Of a DNA stretch of 51,734 nucleotides, positions 1 through 8,182 are shown piece after piece. The notes below the pieces were generated by a model, which saw only the letters and a list, made by a program, of their open reading frames with translations, searched no databases and had not been told where the DNA came from. Origin of the DNA: an uncultured Dorea sp. (GTDB taxonomy: Bacteria > Bacillota > Clostridia > Lachnospirales > Lachnospiraceae); the NCBI GenBank assembly GCA_947388185.1, contig CANDQP010000005.1:1-51734 (forward strand). The letters run 5' to 3'. The stretch's first letter is position 1; every line of letters starts with the position of its first letter. Position numbers and translations under genes: made by a program.

Positions 1-258
1 GATTTGTTTTGGGATATGTGGAAAGATAACGGATACGATCCTGCAGGAATCATGAAATTTGCACAACAGTGGGGAAATACAACAGGACAGATTCTTCCGT
101 GGACATTCTGCGCAATATATTTTTCGAACATATTAGGGGTTTCCGTAGGGCGATGGGCCCCGTTGACATTTTTTGTTTATGTAATTCCGATTTTAGGATG
201 TTTTCTTGGATTTTTCGGCATAGGAATTGAAAAGCTTCCGGCAAAGGAAGCGGATTAA
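1..258 (+). CDS. NhaC-family transporter, C-terminal part (cut by window start)
   Basis: The reading frame is open from the first base and only the last 85 or so codons are present. The protein is plainly paralogous to the complete transporter at 3605-5062: both share FWD-W--NGY, AGIMK, GQI-PW-FCA-YFSN and end with PILGC-LGFFGIGIEKL. NhaC-family proteins are polytopic membrane antiporters exchanging H+ or Na+ with cations, amines or small carboxylates. This part carries the last membrane helices and a short charged tail. It probably imports or exchanges a metabolite for the dehydrogenase genes that follow. The substrate cannot be read from sequence, and the start lies outside the window. Confidence 0.85.
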   Translation, partial: DLFWDMWKDNGYDPAGIMKFAQQWGNTTGQILPWTFCAIYFSNILGVSVGRWAPLTFFVYVIPILGCFLGFFGIGIEKLPAKEAD

Positions 259-262
259 CTAA

Positions 263-325
263 ATTTAATGAAAAATGTCAAATGATTAGAAAAAATAACC
301 AATTCTAGTCATATTTAATGAAAAA
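263..325 (+). promoter_or_regulatory. Pair of direct repeats upstream of the sigma-54 promoter
   Basis: ATTTAATGAAAAA occurs at 263-275 and again at 313-325, each followed within a base or two by TG. The copies are 50 bp apart, in the gap between the transporter stop and the sigma-54 promoter at 352. Sigma-54 promoters need an upstream-bound AAA+ activator, so the repeats are candidate activator sites. The right copy is closer to the -24 element than usual. No activator gene lies in the window. Confidence 0.35.
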
Positions 326-351
326 ATGATGAAAATAGCAGAAGAAACAGG

Positions 352-368
352 TTGGCACGTTTCTTGCT
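352..368 (+). promoter_or_regulatory. Sigma-54 (-24/-12) promoter
   Basis: TTGGCACG (352-359) and TTGCT (364-368) give the canonical sigma-54 pattern, with the GG and GC dinucleotides separated by exactly 10 bp. The site lies 39 bp before the ATG of the dehydrogenase at 407, so transcription would begin near 380 and leave a short leader containing the GGAAAGGAG ribosome binding site. It implies that the cluster needs RpoN and an inducer-responsive enhancer-binding protein. Confidence 0.8.
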
Positions 369-406
369 AATTATATAGACAGCAAGAAAAGGAAAGGAGA
401 TCACGA

Positions 407-1426
407 ATGACAAATAAAGAAAGAATCAAGGTTGCCATCTATGGTCTTGGCGGAGTAGGAAAAGAATTGGTCAGAGATTTTAATCAAAGAGAAGATATCG
501 AACTTGTTGGAGTGATTGCCAGAAATCCGCTGCAGATCGGGCATGATGTGGGAATCCTGTCTGGCCTGGATAATAAGACAGGAATTACCGTGACTGCGAA
601 TCAGACGAAAGAACAGGACCTCTATGAAACGACAAAGATTGATGTGTTGATTCACTGTGCGGGAGCGAACAATGCCAAAGGAACCTTTGAGCAGGTTCGG
701 ACGGCATTGGAACATGGAATCAATGTGATCACGGCAAATGTAGGTACGACTGATCTGTGGAGCTCAGATCCCGAACTTGCGTCAGAAATTGACGTAATCT
801 GTAAAGAGCATGGTGTGACGTATTTCGGGCAGGGGTCTTCACAGGTTTTGGAAAAAGCAGTGATTGCCATGACGGAAGGTTCTAAAGAGATCGAGAGTGT
901 TTCATTCATGCATCACTCAGATGTACACGCCTATTCAGAGAAGTCGAACAGGGAGACATTGGGAATCGGTCTTTCTGAGGCTGAGTTTGATGAGAGGAAA
1001 AAGGCTGCCGAGACAAACAGTGCCGAACTCAATTCTAACATTGACAGTGTGAAATTCATAGGAGATAACTTGGGATTCGTAATTGATGATGTTAAGACCA
1101 AGATGAGTACATATGTAAATGATTCGGGTATTGTATTTGGTACGCAGGAGACCCTGATTGGATATGAGCAGGGGAAAGAACGAATTCGGGAAGACTGGGT
1201 ATTTATCCTGGACCCTGAGAAGAGATATTACGATAAGATTGTGATTCATGGAGTGCCGGAGGTAGAATCCGTGATGAATTATTCGCCGGACAGAGGATTT
1301 TGCACGACTTATGCGACGATCCGCAATTCTATTCCGGTTGTAATGAAAGAGAAGGCAGGGTATTTAAATTCTCTTACAATACCGGTATGCAGATGGTATG
1401 GCGGAGATTACAGAGACATTTTATAG
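407..1426 (+). CDS. NAD(P)-dependent dehydrogenase, 2,4-diaminopentanoate dehydrogenase/DapB-like (copy 1)
   Basis: 339 aa. An N-terminal Rossmann fold has GLGGVG at residues 13-18, like the N-terminal domain of dihydrodipicolinate reductase. The C-terminal half, with a conserved HHSDVHAYS segment and a late RNSIPVV--KAG-L motif, resembles 2,4-diaminopentanoate dehydrogenase (Ord) of clostridial ornithine degradation, an enzyme that oxidatively deaminates an amine with NAD(P)+. The start has a strong GGAAAGGAG site and sits just behind the sigma-54 promoter. A paralogue lies at 2463-3491. The family is clear. Use of an amine or amino-polyol is an inference, and a hydroxyl substrate is equally possible. 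Confidence 0.75.
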   Translation: MTNKERIKVAIYGLGGVGKELVRDFNQREDIELVGVIARNPLQIGHDVGILSGLDNKTGITVTANQTKEQDLYETTKIDVLIHCAGANNAKGTFEQVRTALEHGINVITANVGTTDLWSSDPELASEIDVICKEHGVTYFGQGSSQVLEKAVIAMTEGSKEIESVSFMHHSDVHAYSEKSNRETLGIGLSEAEFDERKKAAETNSAELNSNIDSVKFIGDNLGFVIDDVKTKMSTYVNDSGIVFGTQETLIGYEQGKERIREDWVFILDPEKRYYDKIVIHGVPEVESVMNYSPDRGFCTTYATIRNSIPVVMKEKAGYLNSLTIPVCRWYGGDYRDIL

Positions 1427-1632
1427 ATTATACAGAATAAGCAAAATATCGGTGGAAGCCTAAAGGAGAGAACGGTATTTGGTCGGGATAAGGCCTGCCG
1501 GACGGAATACAGGGATTGATTGGAAGCGAAACCGTATATTTATATTCCGAAGGGAATCCCACATTGACGGGATATTCGGGCAGCCGGTTCTGATCCGGCT
1601 GTAAATACTATATCATTCAGGAGGAAAATATA
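1427..1632 (+). other. 206-bp intergenic spacer with a GC hairpin
   Basis: No gene is visible. CAGCCGG (1581-1587) can pair with CCGGCTG (1595-1601) around a 7-nt loop. There is no U tract, so it is not a clear terminator. It lies about 30 nt before the next start and could act in mRNA processing or stability. I see no second sigma-54 site here. Confidence 0.4.
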
Positions 1633-2433
1633 ATGAAGATTGATTTAACAGGAAAAGTAACAATGATCACAGCAGGAGCAACTAAAGCTGGACGTCAGAT
1701 GGCATATGAATTTGCAAAGTCTGGTTCTGATATGGTTATTACATATCTGCCGTTCCAGAAGGAAGCAGCCGATGTAACGAAGGCAGAGATTGAGAAGATA
1801 GGGACAAGATGTCTTGCGTTAGAAGTAAACCTACGCGAGATCAGCAAATTTGAAGAGGTGATCAATCAGGTAGACAAGGAGTTTGGGCGTCTTGATATAT
1901 TAATCTTCAATGCAGGAACCGATCACGTAGTTCCTTTTGAAGAATTGACAGAAGAGATGTGGGATGACTCTAACGATGTTATGGCCAAATCCGTTGCATT
2001 TCTTGGACGTGAGGCTGCTAAGCTGATGATGAAGCATGAGCATGGCCGTATGATCTTCATGGGAGGGAACAGTTATTATGAGAATGATCCGAAGTGTGTC
2101 GGTCACGGTAATGCCAAGTTCGGCGGCTGTAAAGTTATGACGGCTTTGGCGGTTCAGTATACGCCGTATATTCAGTGTAATGCAGTGAATATGAATATGT
2201 GCTATCCATGTGAGGAGTCTGATTTCAGCAAACGTGAGACAGATTACGGACAGGCAATGGATGTTCTTGGAGGAATCTATGAATATCATGGACGTAAATG
2301 GAGATGCCTGGATATGAAGGGAGTCAGTGAATTCCTGATCTTCCTTGCGGGCTGCTCGGATTCCTGCTGTATCAATGGAGCAATGATTCCTATGGATTGC
2401 GGCATGGGGCTTGATACTTATCGGTTTATGTAA
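1633..2433 (+). CDS. Divergent short-chain dehydrogenase/reductase lacking the Ser-Tyr pair
   Basis: 266 aa with the SDR layout: a nucleotide-binding AGATKAGR segment near residue 14 in place of TGxxxGxG, FNAG near 92-95, and an N in the SND-VMAKS helix. At the active site the usual Ser is Gly (MGGNSYY, residues 143-149), and YxxxK has become H158-G-N-A-K162. The protein is also rich in Cys. The fold is therefore clear while standard SDR proton relay by Tyr is not possible as read. It may run an altered redox or lyase reaction, or bind cofactor without turnover. A good AGGAGG site precedes the ATG, and it lies between the two DapB-like dehydrogenases. Confidence 0.75.
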   Translation: MKIDLTGKVTMITAGATKAGRQMAYEFAKSGSDMVITYLPFQKEAADVTKAEIEKIGTRCLALEVNLREISKFEEVINQVDKEFGRLDILIFNAGTDHVVPFEELTEEMWDDSNDVMAKSVAFLGREAAKLMMKHEHGRMIFMGGNSYYENDPKCVGHGNAKFGGCKVMTALAVQYTPYIQCNAVNMNMCYPCEESDFSKRETDYGQAMDVLGGIYEYHGRKWRCLDMKGVSEFLIFLAGCSDSCCINGAMIPMDCGMGLDTYRFM

Positions 2434-2462
2434 TTTTAAAGAAGTGAAAGGAGAACAACGGA

Positions 2463-3491
2463 ATGTGCACGGAAAATATCAAGGTAGTGATAGCCGGACT
2501 TGGCGGTGTAGGGAAAAGAATCTTAAAGGAGTTGAGTACCAGAGGAGGAATTGATGTAGTAGGCGTAATTGATAAATACGAAGGAATTGTTGGAAAGGAT
2601 GCCGGAGAGGTTGCGGGTCTTGCACCGATGGGCGTGCTGATCTCTGCTGATGAGGACGAGGTATATGAAGCTACAAAACCGGATATTGTATTGAATTGTG
2701 CCAAGGGCTGCAACAACGCCTATGAGCCGTTCCAGCAGATCAAAACTGCAATCGAACATAATGTTAATGTAATTGTTGCAAATTCTGATACGAGCCAGAT
2801 GTGGGAATCCAATCCTGAACTCGCCAAAGAGATTGATGATATGTGTAAGAAATTCGGTGTAACCTATTGTGGAATCGGATCTACACAGGCTTTGGAGAGA
2901 ATTGTACTTGCCATGGCAGAAGGAGCACAGTCAATGGAATCTGTTCATCTGACACACCATGCAGATGTCCACGCATTCGATGCAGAATCCAATAAGCGTG
3001 GTCCTGGTATAGGGCTCACCAAAGAGGAATGGGATGCGAGAACAGCCATGGAGCAGAGTAATGCAAAGGAACAGAAGGATAAGTATGAATTCTGGGAGCA
3101 GGCAAGTATCCGGTACTTATGTGAGCGGATCGGATGGAAGATCGATAAGATCACATCCGAAAAATATCCGGAATATGATGATAATGGTCTTGTATATAAG
3201 ACAACCCAGAAATATTGTGGATACGATCCGGAAGGGAAGCTGCGTATGCAGGCAGATTGGACCTATATTCTCGATCCAGAGGAGAGATATTATCAGAAGG
3301 TAGAGCTTGACAGTGTCCCGAAGATCAACTGTACGATCGAGTTATCGCCTGACCGGGGCATTGCTTCTACGGCAGGAACCATGAAGAATGCCATTCCGTA
3401 TGTAATAAATGCAGAGTCGGGATATCTGGTAACGCAGGATCTTCCGATCTGTCATGATATTGAGGGTGATTATAGGAAATTTGTAAAATAG
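2463..3491 (+). CDS. NAD(P)-dependent dehydrogenase, 2,4-diaminopentanoate dehydrogenase/DapB-like (copy 2)
   Basis: 342 aa, a paralogue of the 407-1426 protein: GLGGVG Rossmann motif near residue 12, HHADVHAF in the middle, ILDPEERYY, and a final NAIPYVI-AESGYL stretch. The two copies align from end to end but differ clearly between the shared blocks (for example KYEFWEQASIRYLCE here), which suggests distinct substrates or successive steps rather than a recent duplication. It starts 30 bp after the SDR stop behind an AAAGGAGAA site, so it is probably co-transcribed. Oxidative deamination is the best family-based guess and is not proven. Confidence 0.75.
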   Translation: MCTENIKVVIAGLGGVGKRILKELSTRGGIDVVGVIDKYEGIVGKDAGEVAGLAPMGVLISADEDEVYEATKPDIVLNCAKGCNNAYEPFQQIKTAIEHNVNVIVANSDTSQMWESNPELAKEIDDMCKKFGVTYCGIGSTQALERIVLAMAEGAQSMESVHLTHHADVHAFDAESNKRGPGIGLTKEEWDARTAMEQSNAKEQKDKYEFWEQASIRYLCERIGWKIDKITSEKYPEYDDNGLVYKTTQKYCGYDPEGKLRMQADWTYILDPEERYYQKVELDSVPKINCTIELSPDRGIASTAGTMKNAIPYVINAESGYLVTQDLPICHDIEGDYRKFVK

Positions 3492-3604
3492 TATTACGAG
3501 GTTCCGCAGCGGTCCTGCCAGAAACTTGTATGATGATCGCCAAAGCAGGATTTGGTCTGATCTATCAAAAAAGGAGGCAGGGACGCCGGGGGAAAGGAGA
3601 AGAA

Positions 3605-5062
3605 ATGGGAGAAAATAAAGTAATAGAAAAAAAGGGTCCTTCCTTGGCAATATCATTGATCTTATTTCTCATCATGCTGTTTTTTCTCGGGTATCTGGGG
3701 GGAATTGTAGGACTGAATCTTAAGCTGATGTGTCTGTGCTGCTGTGCGTTATTGATCGTTGTGGGCAAATTCTATGGACATACTTTCGGTGATTTGATGG
3801 GAGCAGCGTCTGAGAAGTTCAAGGCATGTTGTGCGTTTTTCATGATCTTATGCGGGATTGGTTATCTGATTGCAGCATATATGATGGCGGGAACAGCGCC
3901 AATCCTGACAATATGGCTGACAAATTTTATCTCAGATAAATTCATCATTGTTGTCAGTTTTGTCCTGACAGCGCTGATGTCGGAGATGGTAGGTACCAGT
4001 TTTGGAACACTGGGAACGCTTGGAGTGGTACTGTTAAGCTGTGCTCAGGTACTTGGAGTGAGTATGCCGATGGAAGCGGCGGCTATTGTGTTTGGTATTA
4101 TTTACGGTGGGTTTTTGTCTCCGTTTAATGATGGTCTGTCATCGATTCCGGCTCTGTATGACTGTACGCCCAATGACATGATTCGGATGGATCTGATTCC
4201 GACTATGATCAGCACGGTAATCGCAATCATCTTCTTTGGGGCCGCTGGTGTTATGGGACATGCAGGAGGAGCATCCGATACGGCATCGGTTGTAGCAAGC
4301 TTTAAAGCAGAAGTGTTGGCATATTTTAATCCGAATCCGATTGTGATCATACCATTGATCCTTGCCATTGTGCTTGTATTTTTGAAAGTAGATATTATCA
4401 TTAATTTCTTTGTGTCCGGAACAGTAGGGTTTATCATTGCAGTAGCAATTCAGGGTTTTTCTCCGGTAACATGTTTTTCCGCACTATATGACGGCTTTTC
4501 AACAGAGAATTTTTTCCCGGGCGTGGAGATGTCGGAGGGATTGAATGGTCTTTTGAATCGTGGCGGTATCTTTTCCATGGCGGATTCCGTATTGTTCTAT
4601 GCATTTATGGTAATTATGGCAGCTTTCTTGTCAGAGATCGGAATCTTTGATTCCATCAGAGAAGCGCTGGTAAGCAGAATCAAGAACATCAAAAATGCCG
4701 GTGTATTGAATCTGGTCACAGGGATTGTCATTGGTTTGATCAATCTGGTTACGCTTGACGGGCTTCCGACGGCCATTATTTCCAAGGACATATTTTGGGA
4801 TCTGTGGAGAGAGAACGGATATCATCAGGCTGGTATTATGAAGTATTCTCAATTGTGGGGCAACGGGCTTGGTCAGATTGTACCATGGGGATTCTGTGCG
4901 ACTTATTTTTCCAACATGCTTGGTGTACCGAAAGAACAGTGGATTCCTCTCTGCTTTTGTTCTGTGCTGGTCCCGATCCTTGGATGCGTTCTTGGGTTCT
5001 TCGGAATTGGTATCGAGAAATTGTCAGAAGAAGAGTTGAAGAAGATAGAAGCTGAAAATTAG
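3605..5062 (+). CDS. NhaC-family antiporter/transporter
   Basis: About 485 aa from the ATG at 3605, which has GGAAAGGAG behind it. The frame is open back to 3530, but that region lacks a binding site. The protein is strongly hydrophobic with about 11-12 membrane segments, and has family signatures MVGTSFGTLGTLG and GGFLSPFNDGLS, the latter matching the conserved SPLSD-like loop of NhaC. The C-terminus ends LGFFGIGIEKL plus a charged tail, as in the partial transporter at 1-258. NhaC relatives include Na+/H+, malate/lactate and amino acid or amine exchangers. Beside deaminase-like dehydrogenases and sugar kinases, uptake of the pathway substrate is likely. Confidence 0.85.
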   Translation: MGENKVIEKKGPSLAISLILFLIMLFFLGYLGGIVGLNLKLMCLCCCALLIVVGKFYGHTFGDLMGAASEKFKACCAFFMILCGIGYLIAAYMMAGTAPILTIWLTNFISDKFIIVVSFVLTALMSEMVGTSFGTLGTLGVVLLSCAQVLGVSMPMEAAAIVFGIIYGGFLSPFNDGLSSIPALYDCTPNDMIRMDLIPTMISTVIAIIFFGAAGVMGHAGGASDTASVVASFKAEVLAYFNPNPIVIIPLILAIVLVFLKVDIIINFFVSGTVGFIIAVAIQGFSPVTCFSALYDGFSTENFFPGVEMSEGLNGLLNRGGIFSMADSVLFYAFMVIMAAFLSEIGIFDSIREALVSRIKNIKNAGVLNLVTGIVIGLINLVTLDGLPTAIISKDIFWDLWRENGYHQAGIMKYSQLWGNGLGQIVPWGFCATYFSNMLGVPKEQWIPLCFCSVLVPILGCVLGFFGIGIEKLSEEELKKIEAEN

Positions 5063-5084
5063 TATAGATCAGGAGGATGATGTG

Positions 5085-6095
5085 ATGAAGAAAATTATGA
5101 ATGCGCCGGAGGCTTATACAGATGATATGCTGAAAGGCATCTATATGACACACGAAGAAGTAAAGTATGTAAATGATGACCTCAGGTGCTATTGCATCGC
5201 CAATAAAAAGCCTGATAAGGTGGCGATCATCACAGGCGGGGGAACCGGTCATCTTCCTCTTTTCCTTGGGTATGTAGGTCATGGACTTATAGACGGCTGC
5301 GCGGTAGGAGGGGTATTCCAATCCCCTTCTGCCGAGCAGATCTTTGAGGTGACGAAGGAAGTGGAAGCAGGAGCGGGCGTACTCTATCTGTATGGGAATT
5401 ATACCGGAGATATCATGAATTTTGATATGGCAGCAGAGCTCTGTGAGATGGAGGATATTAAGACGGCGAGTATTGTTGGTGCAGATGATGTAAATTCCGG
5501 TGCACCAAAGGTAAGAAGAGGCGTTGCAGGCATTTTCTATATGTTCAAAGCGGCAGGGGCAAAAGCTGATATGGGGGGAAACTTAGAAGAGGTGCTTGCT
5601 GCGGCACAGAAGGCAAAAGAGAGGACAAGAACCGTTGGTTTTGCCATGTCTCCCTGCATAATTCCGGAAGTAGGGAAACCCAATTTTACTCTTGAGGAAA
5701 ATGAGATGGCTATGGGCATGGGAATTCATGGCGAACCTGGTATCTGGAATGGACCGATCAAGACATCGGGGGAGCTGGCAGAAGAGTCCTTACATACAAT
5801 CTTAGAGGATATGCCTATTGCAAAGGGAGAGGAAGCGGCAATCTTGATCAATGGGCTTGGTGCAACTTCTGTGGAAGAATTGTATATTCTCTGCAAGGAT
5901 GTGGTCGAATATCTGGAAGGGCAGGGAATTAAGGTAGTAAGGAGTAACGTAGGAGAATATGCCACATCTATGGAGATGATGGGTGCGTCTGTCTCAGTCT
6001 GCAGGCTGGACGAGGAATTGAAAGAATATCTGGATCATCCGGTGAGCACGCCGTTCTATATACAGAAAGCGAGGGATGGATATGATGCTGTCTGA
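5085..6095 (+). CDS. dhaK: DhaK-type kinase subunit (pair 1)
   Basis: 336 aa from the ATG at 5085. A GTG three bases earlier is also in frame, but the AGGAGG at 5071 is better spaced to the ATG. Family hallmarks are GGGTGH at residues 51-56, the YGNYTGD loop near 103-109, and GIHGEPG with His215, the residue that forms a covalent hemiaminal with the carbonyl substrate. In the ATP-dependent two-part kinases of this family DhaK binds the ketose and DhaL brings ATP. No DhaM or PTS component lies in the window, which favours ATP as donor. Relatives phosphorylate dihydroxyacetone, tetruloses and similar short sugars. Confidence 0.88.
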   Translation: MKKIMNAPEAYTDDMLKGIYMTHEEVKYVNDDLRCYCIANKKPDKVAIITGGGTGHLPLFLGYVGHGLIDGCAVGGVFQSPSAEQIFEVTKEVEAGAGVLYLYGNYTGDIMNFDMAAELCEMEDIKTASIVGADDVNSGAPKVRRGVAGIFYMFKAAGAKADMGGNLEEVLAAAQKAKERTRTVGFAMSPCIIPEVGKPNFTLEENEMAMGMGIHGEPGIWNGPIKTSGELAEESLHTILEDMPIAKGEEAAILINGLGATSVEELYILCKDVVEYLEGQGIKVVRSNVGEYATSMEMMGASVSVCRLDEELKEYLDHPVSTPFYIQKARDGYDAV

Positions 6096-6732
6096 AAAAC
6101 AGATGATTGGTATGTATGAAAATATTGCCGACAAATTTGCCGGGAAGGTGGAGGAACTCTGCACGATGGATGCCAGACTTGGGGACGGAGATCTTGGTAT
6201 TACCATGAAGAAGGGATTCGCGGTCGTTCCGGGCATCATTGCAGAAAGTACGGAGACGGATCTGGGAAAGAAATTGATGAAAGCAGGTATGAAGATGGCA
6301 TCCGCAGTACCGTCAACCATGGGGACTTTGATGTCTTCCGGTATCATGAGCGGCGGAAAGAAGCTAGTCGGTAAAAATCGGATGGGCTCTGAGGAACTCA
6401 CCGAATACCTTCTGGGATTTGCAGAAGGGATCATCAAACGGGGAAAATGTCAGGAAGGTGATAGGACGGTTCTGGATTCTGTCGGACCGGCGGCCAGGAG
6501 TGCACAGGCATTGTTGCATGACCACCCCGGGGCAACTCTGGTAGAAGTGATTCTTACTGCATACGATGCAGCCATTACCGGAATGGAGGCAACCAGAAAT
6601 ATGGTTCCGAAGTTTGGTAAGGCGGCAGTACATAGGGATGCGTGTGCCGGTAATAGAGATCAGGGTGCACTTGCAGGCGCATATATGATTGAGGGCATGA
6701 AGGAATATATATTACGGGAAGCACATGTTTGA
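6082..6732 (+). CDS. dhaL: DhaL-type ATP-binding kinase subunit (pair 1)
   Basis: About 216 aa. It overlaps the end of dhaK. The ATG codons at 6076, 6082 and 6085 are all in frame; GAGGG at 6071-6075 is spaced for 6082 or 6085. The Mg-ADP site D-x4-D-x-D is intact in DARLGDGDLG, followed by a Gly/Ser-rich MGTLMSSGI loop and GDRTVLDSV, matching GDKTMLD of known DhaL proteins. Overlap with dhaK implies translational coupling and a one-to-one complex. A second pair lies at 8183-9832, so two different carbonyl substrates may be phosphorylated. Confidence 0.86.
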   Translation: MMLSEKQMIGMYENIADKFAGKVEELCTMDARLGDGDLGITMKKGFAVVPGIIAESTETDLGKKLMKAGMKMASAVPSTMGTLMSSGIMSGGKKLVGKNRMGSEELTEYLLGFAEGIIKRGKCQEGDRTVLDSVGPAARSAQALLHDHPGATLVEVILTAYDAAITGMEATRNMVPKFGKAAVHRDACAGNRDQGALAGAYMIEGMKEYILREAHV

Positions 6733-6761
6733 TGTGCGGGCGGAAGATGGGAGGAAATGAG

Positions 6762-8177
6762 ATGCAGAAAAAACCGGTACTTGGGATAGTTGGTTTATCT
6801 GATGGAGATAAAGAAGTACATGAGCAGCTGAAAGAAATCGTACAGGCACAGGTAGATGCAATTGTTCAGGCATTGAGGGATTCTGGCGAGGTAGAAGTGA
6901 TTGAAGCAAAAGAACTGGTTTCTAGTGTGAAGGTTGCAAAGGAGCAGGCAGAATATCTGAAAAGCATGGGTGTTGACGGAACAATCCTGTCTTATGGAGT
7001 ATTTGCTTTTCCGAATTTTTCGGCGATTGTAGCTCAGAATGGAAAAGGACCATTCCTTCTGGCAGCGAACTTGAATCCTGACTGGCCGGGGATGGTTGCC
7101 ATGCTGGCGGCAGGCGGTGCTCTGAATCACCTTGGTATCAAGCATTTCCGTGCCAGCGGTGATGTAAGGAAGCCGAAGGTGCTTGAAAAATATATCCGGT
7201 TTTCGAAATGTGCAAAGGTAGTCAGCCGTCTGAACGGACAGAAATATGGGTTGATTGGCGGAAGAAGTCTTGGTATGTATAGTGCAACAGTCAGTATGCA
7301 GGATTGGCAGAAGATCTTTGGCGTAGATATAGATCATATGGATCAGAGTGAACTGGTACGGATTGCGGATGAGATCCCGGATAACCAGGTTGAGAAAGCT
7401 TTTCAATGGCTGACTGAGAATGTCGGCAGGATTGCGTACAATGGTACAACATTTACACCAGATAAATTAAAGACGCAGATCCGGCATTATGAAGCCTTGA
7501 AGCGGATCATAGCAGAGAACGGCTATGATTTTGTAGGAGTCAAATGTCATTATGAGATGAGCCGCCATTATTGTACGGAATGTATTGCCGCTGCCTTTTG
7601 TAATGACTCTTATGATTGGGATGGGAAAAAAGAGCCGATAGTCTATGCCTGCGAGGCAGATTCGGATGCAGCCCTTACGATGCAGATTTTAAAATTACTG
7701 ACAGATGAACCGGTAATTTTCATGGACGTCAGACATTATGATGAGGAATACAATGTTATGGTCTTCTGCAACTGTGGTTCTCAGTCTACGTATTATGCGA
7801 CCGGAACAGATGATTACAAGGCCAATCTGGCAAAAACCACGCTGTATCCGGTACTGGATATCTATGCTGGAGGAGGCTGTCATGTCAATCTGATGACAAA
7901 GGAGGGGCATGCGACGATTGCAAGGTTAAACCGCAAGGAAGGGAAGTACAGGCTGACGATAATTCCGGCTGATTTTGTGGAGCTTCCGGAAAAGAAGATG
8001 GATGAGACGACAATGGAATGGCCGCATGTATTTGCGAAGCTTCCGTTTGATTATCAGATCTTTCTGGATCAGTTTGATGCAAACCATTGCCATGCGGTGA
8101 TGGGAGATGTAGTTGAAGAGTTAAAGATGATATGTGAAATGTTGAACATTGAAGTGGAGATTCTTGGTAAGGAGTAA
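6762..8177 (+). CDS. L-fucose/L-arabinose isomerase-family protein
   Basis: About 471 aa from the ATG at 6762, which follows GGGAGGAAATGAG; the longer frame from 6729 has no good site. The protein resembles the COG2407 fucose isomerase-related group: LSYGVFAFPNF, AANLNPDWPG and GGRSLGM in the N-terminal domains, then a C-terminal metal-site region with VKCHYEMSRHYC, YACEADSDAALT and a late NHCHAVMGD. The Glu, Asp and His positions expected to hold the divalent metal appear present. Such enzymes interconvert aldose and ketose forms. Lying between two DhaKL pairs, it would supply the ketose they phosphorylate. The specific sugar is unknown. Confidence 0.78.
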   Translation: MQKKPVLGIVGLSDGDKEVHEQLKEIVQAQVDAIVQALRDSGEVEVIEAKELVSSVKVAKEQAEYLKSMGVDGTILSYGVFAFPNFSAIVAQNGKGPFLLAANLNPDWPGMVAMLAAGGALNHLGIKHFRASGDVRKPKVLEKYIRFSKCAKVVSRLNGQKYGLIGGRSLGMYSATVSMQDWQKIFGVDIDHMDQSELVRIADEIPDNQVEKAFQWLTENVGRIAYNGTTFTPDKLKTQIRHYEALKRIIAENGYDFVGVKCHYEMSRHYCTECIAAAFCNDSYDWDGKKEPIVYACEADSDAALTMQILKLLTDEPVIFMDVRHYDEEYNVMVFCNCGSQSTYYATGTDDYKANLAKTTLYPVLDIYAGGGCHVNLMTKEGHATIARLNRKEGKYRLTIIPADFVELPEKKMDETTMEWPHVFAKLPFDYQIFLDQFDANHCHAVMGDVVEELKMICEMLNIEVEILGKE

Positions 8178-8182
8178 TCATT

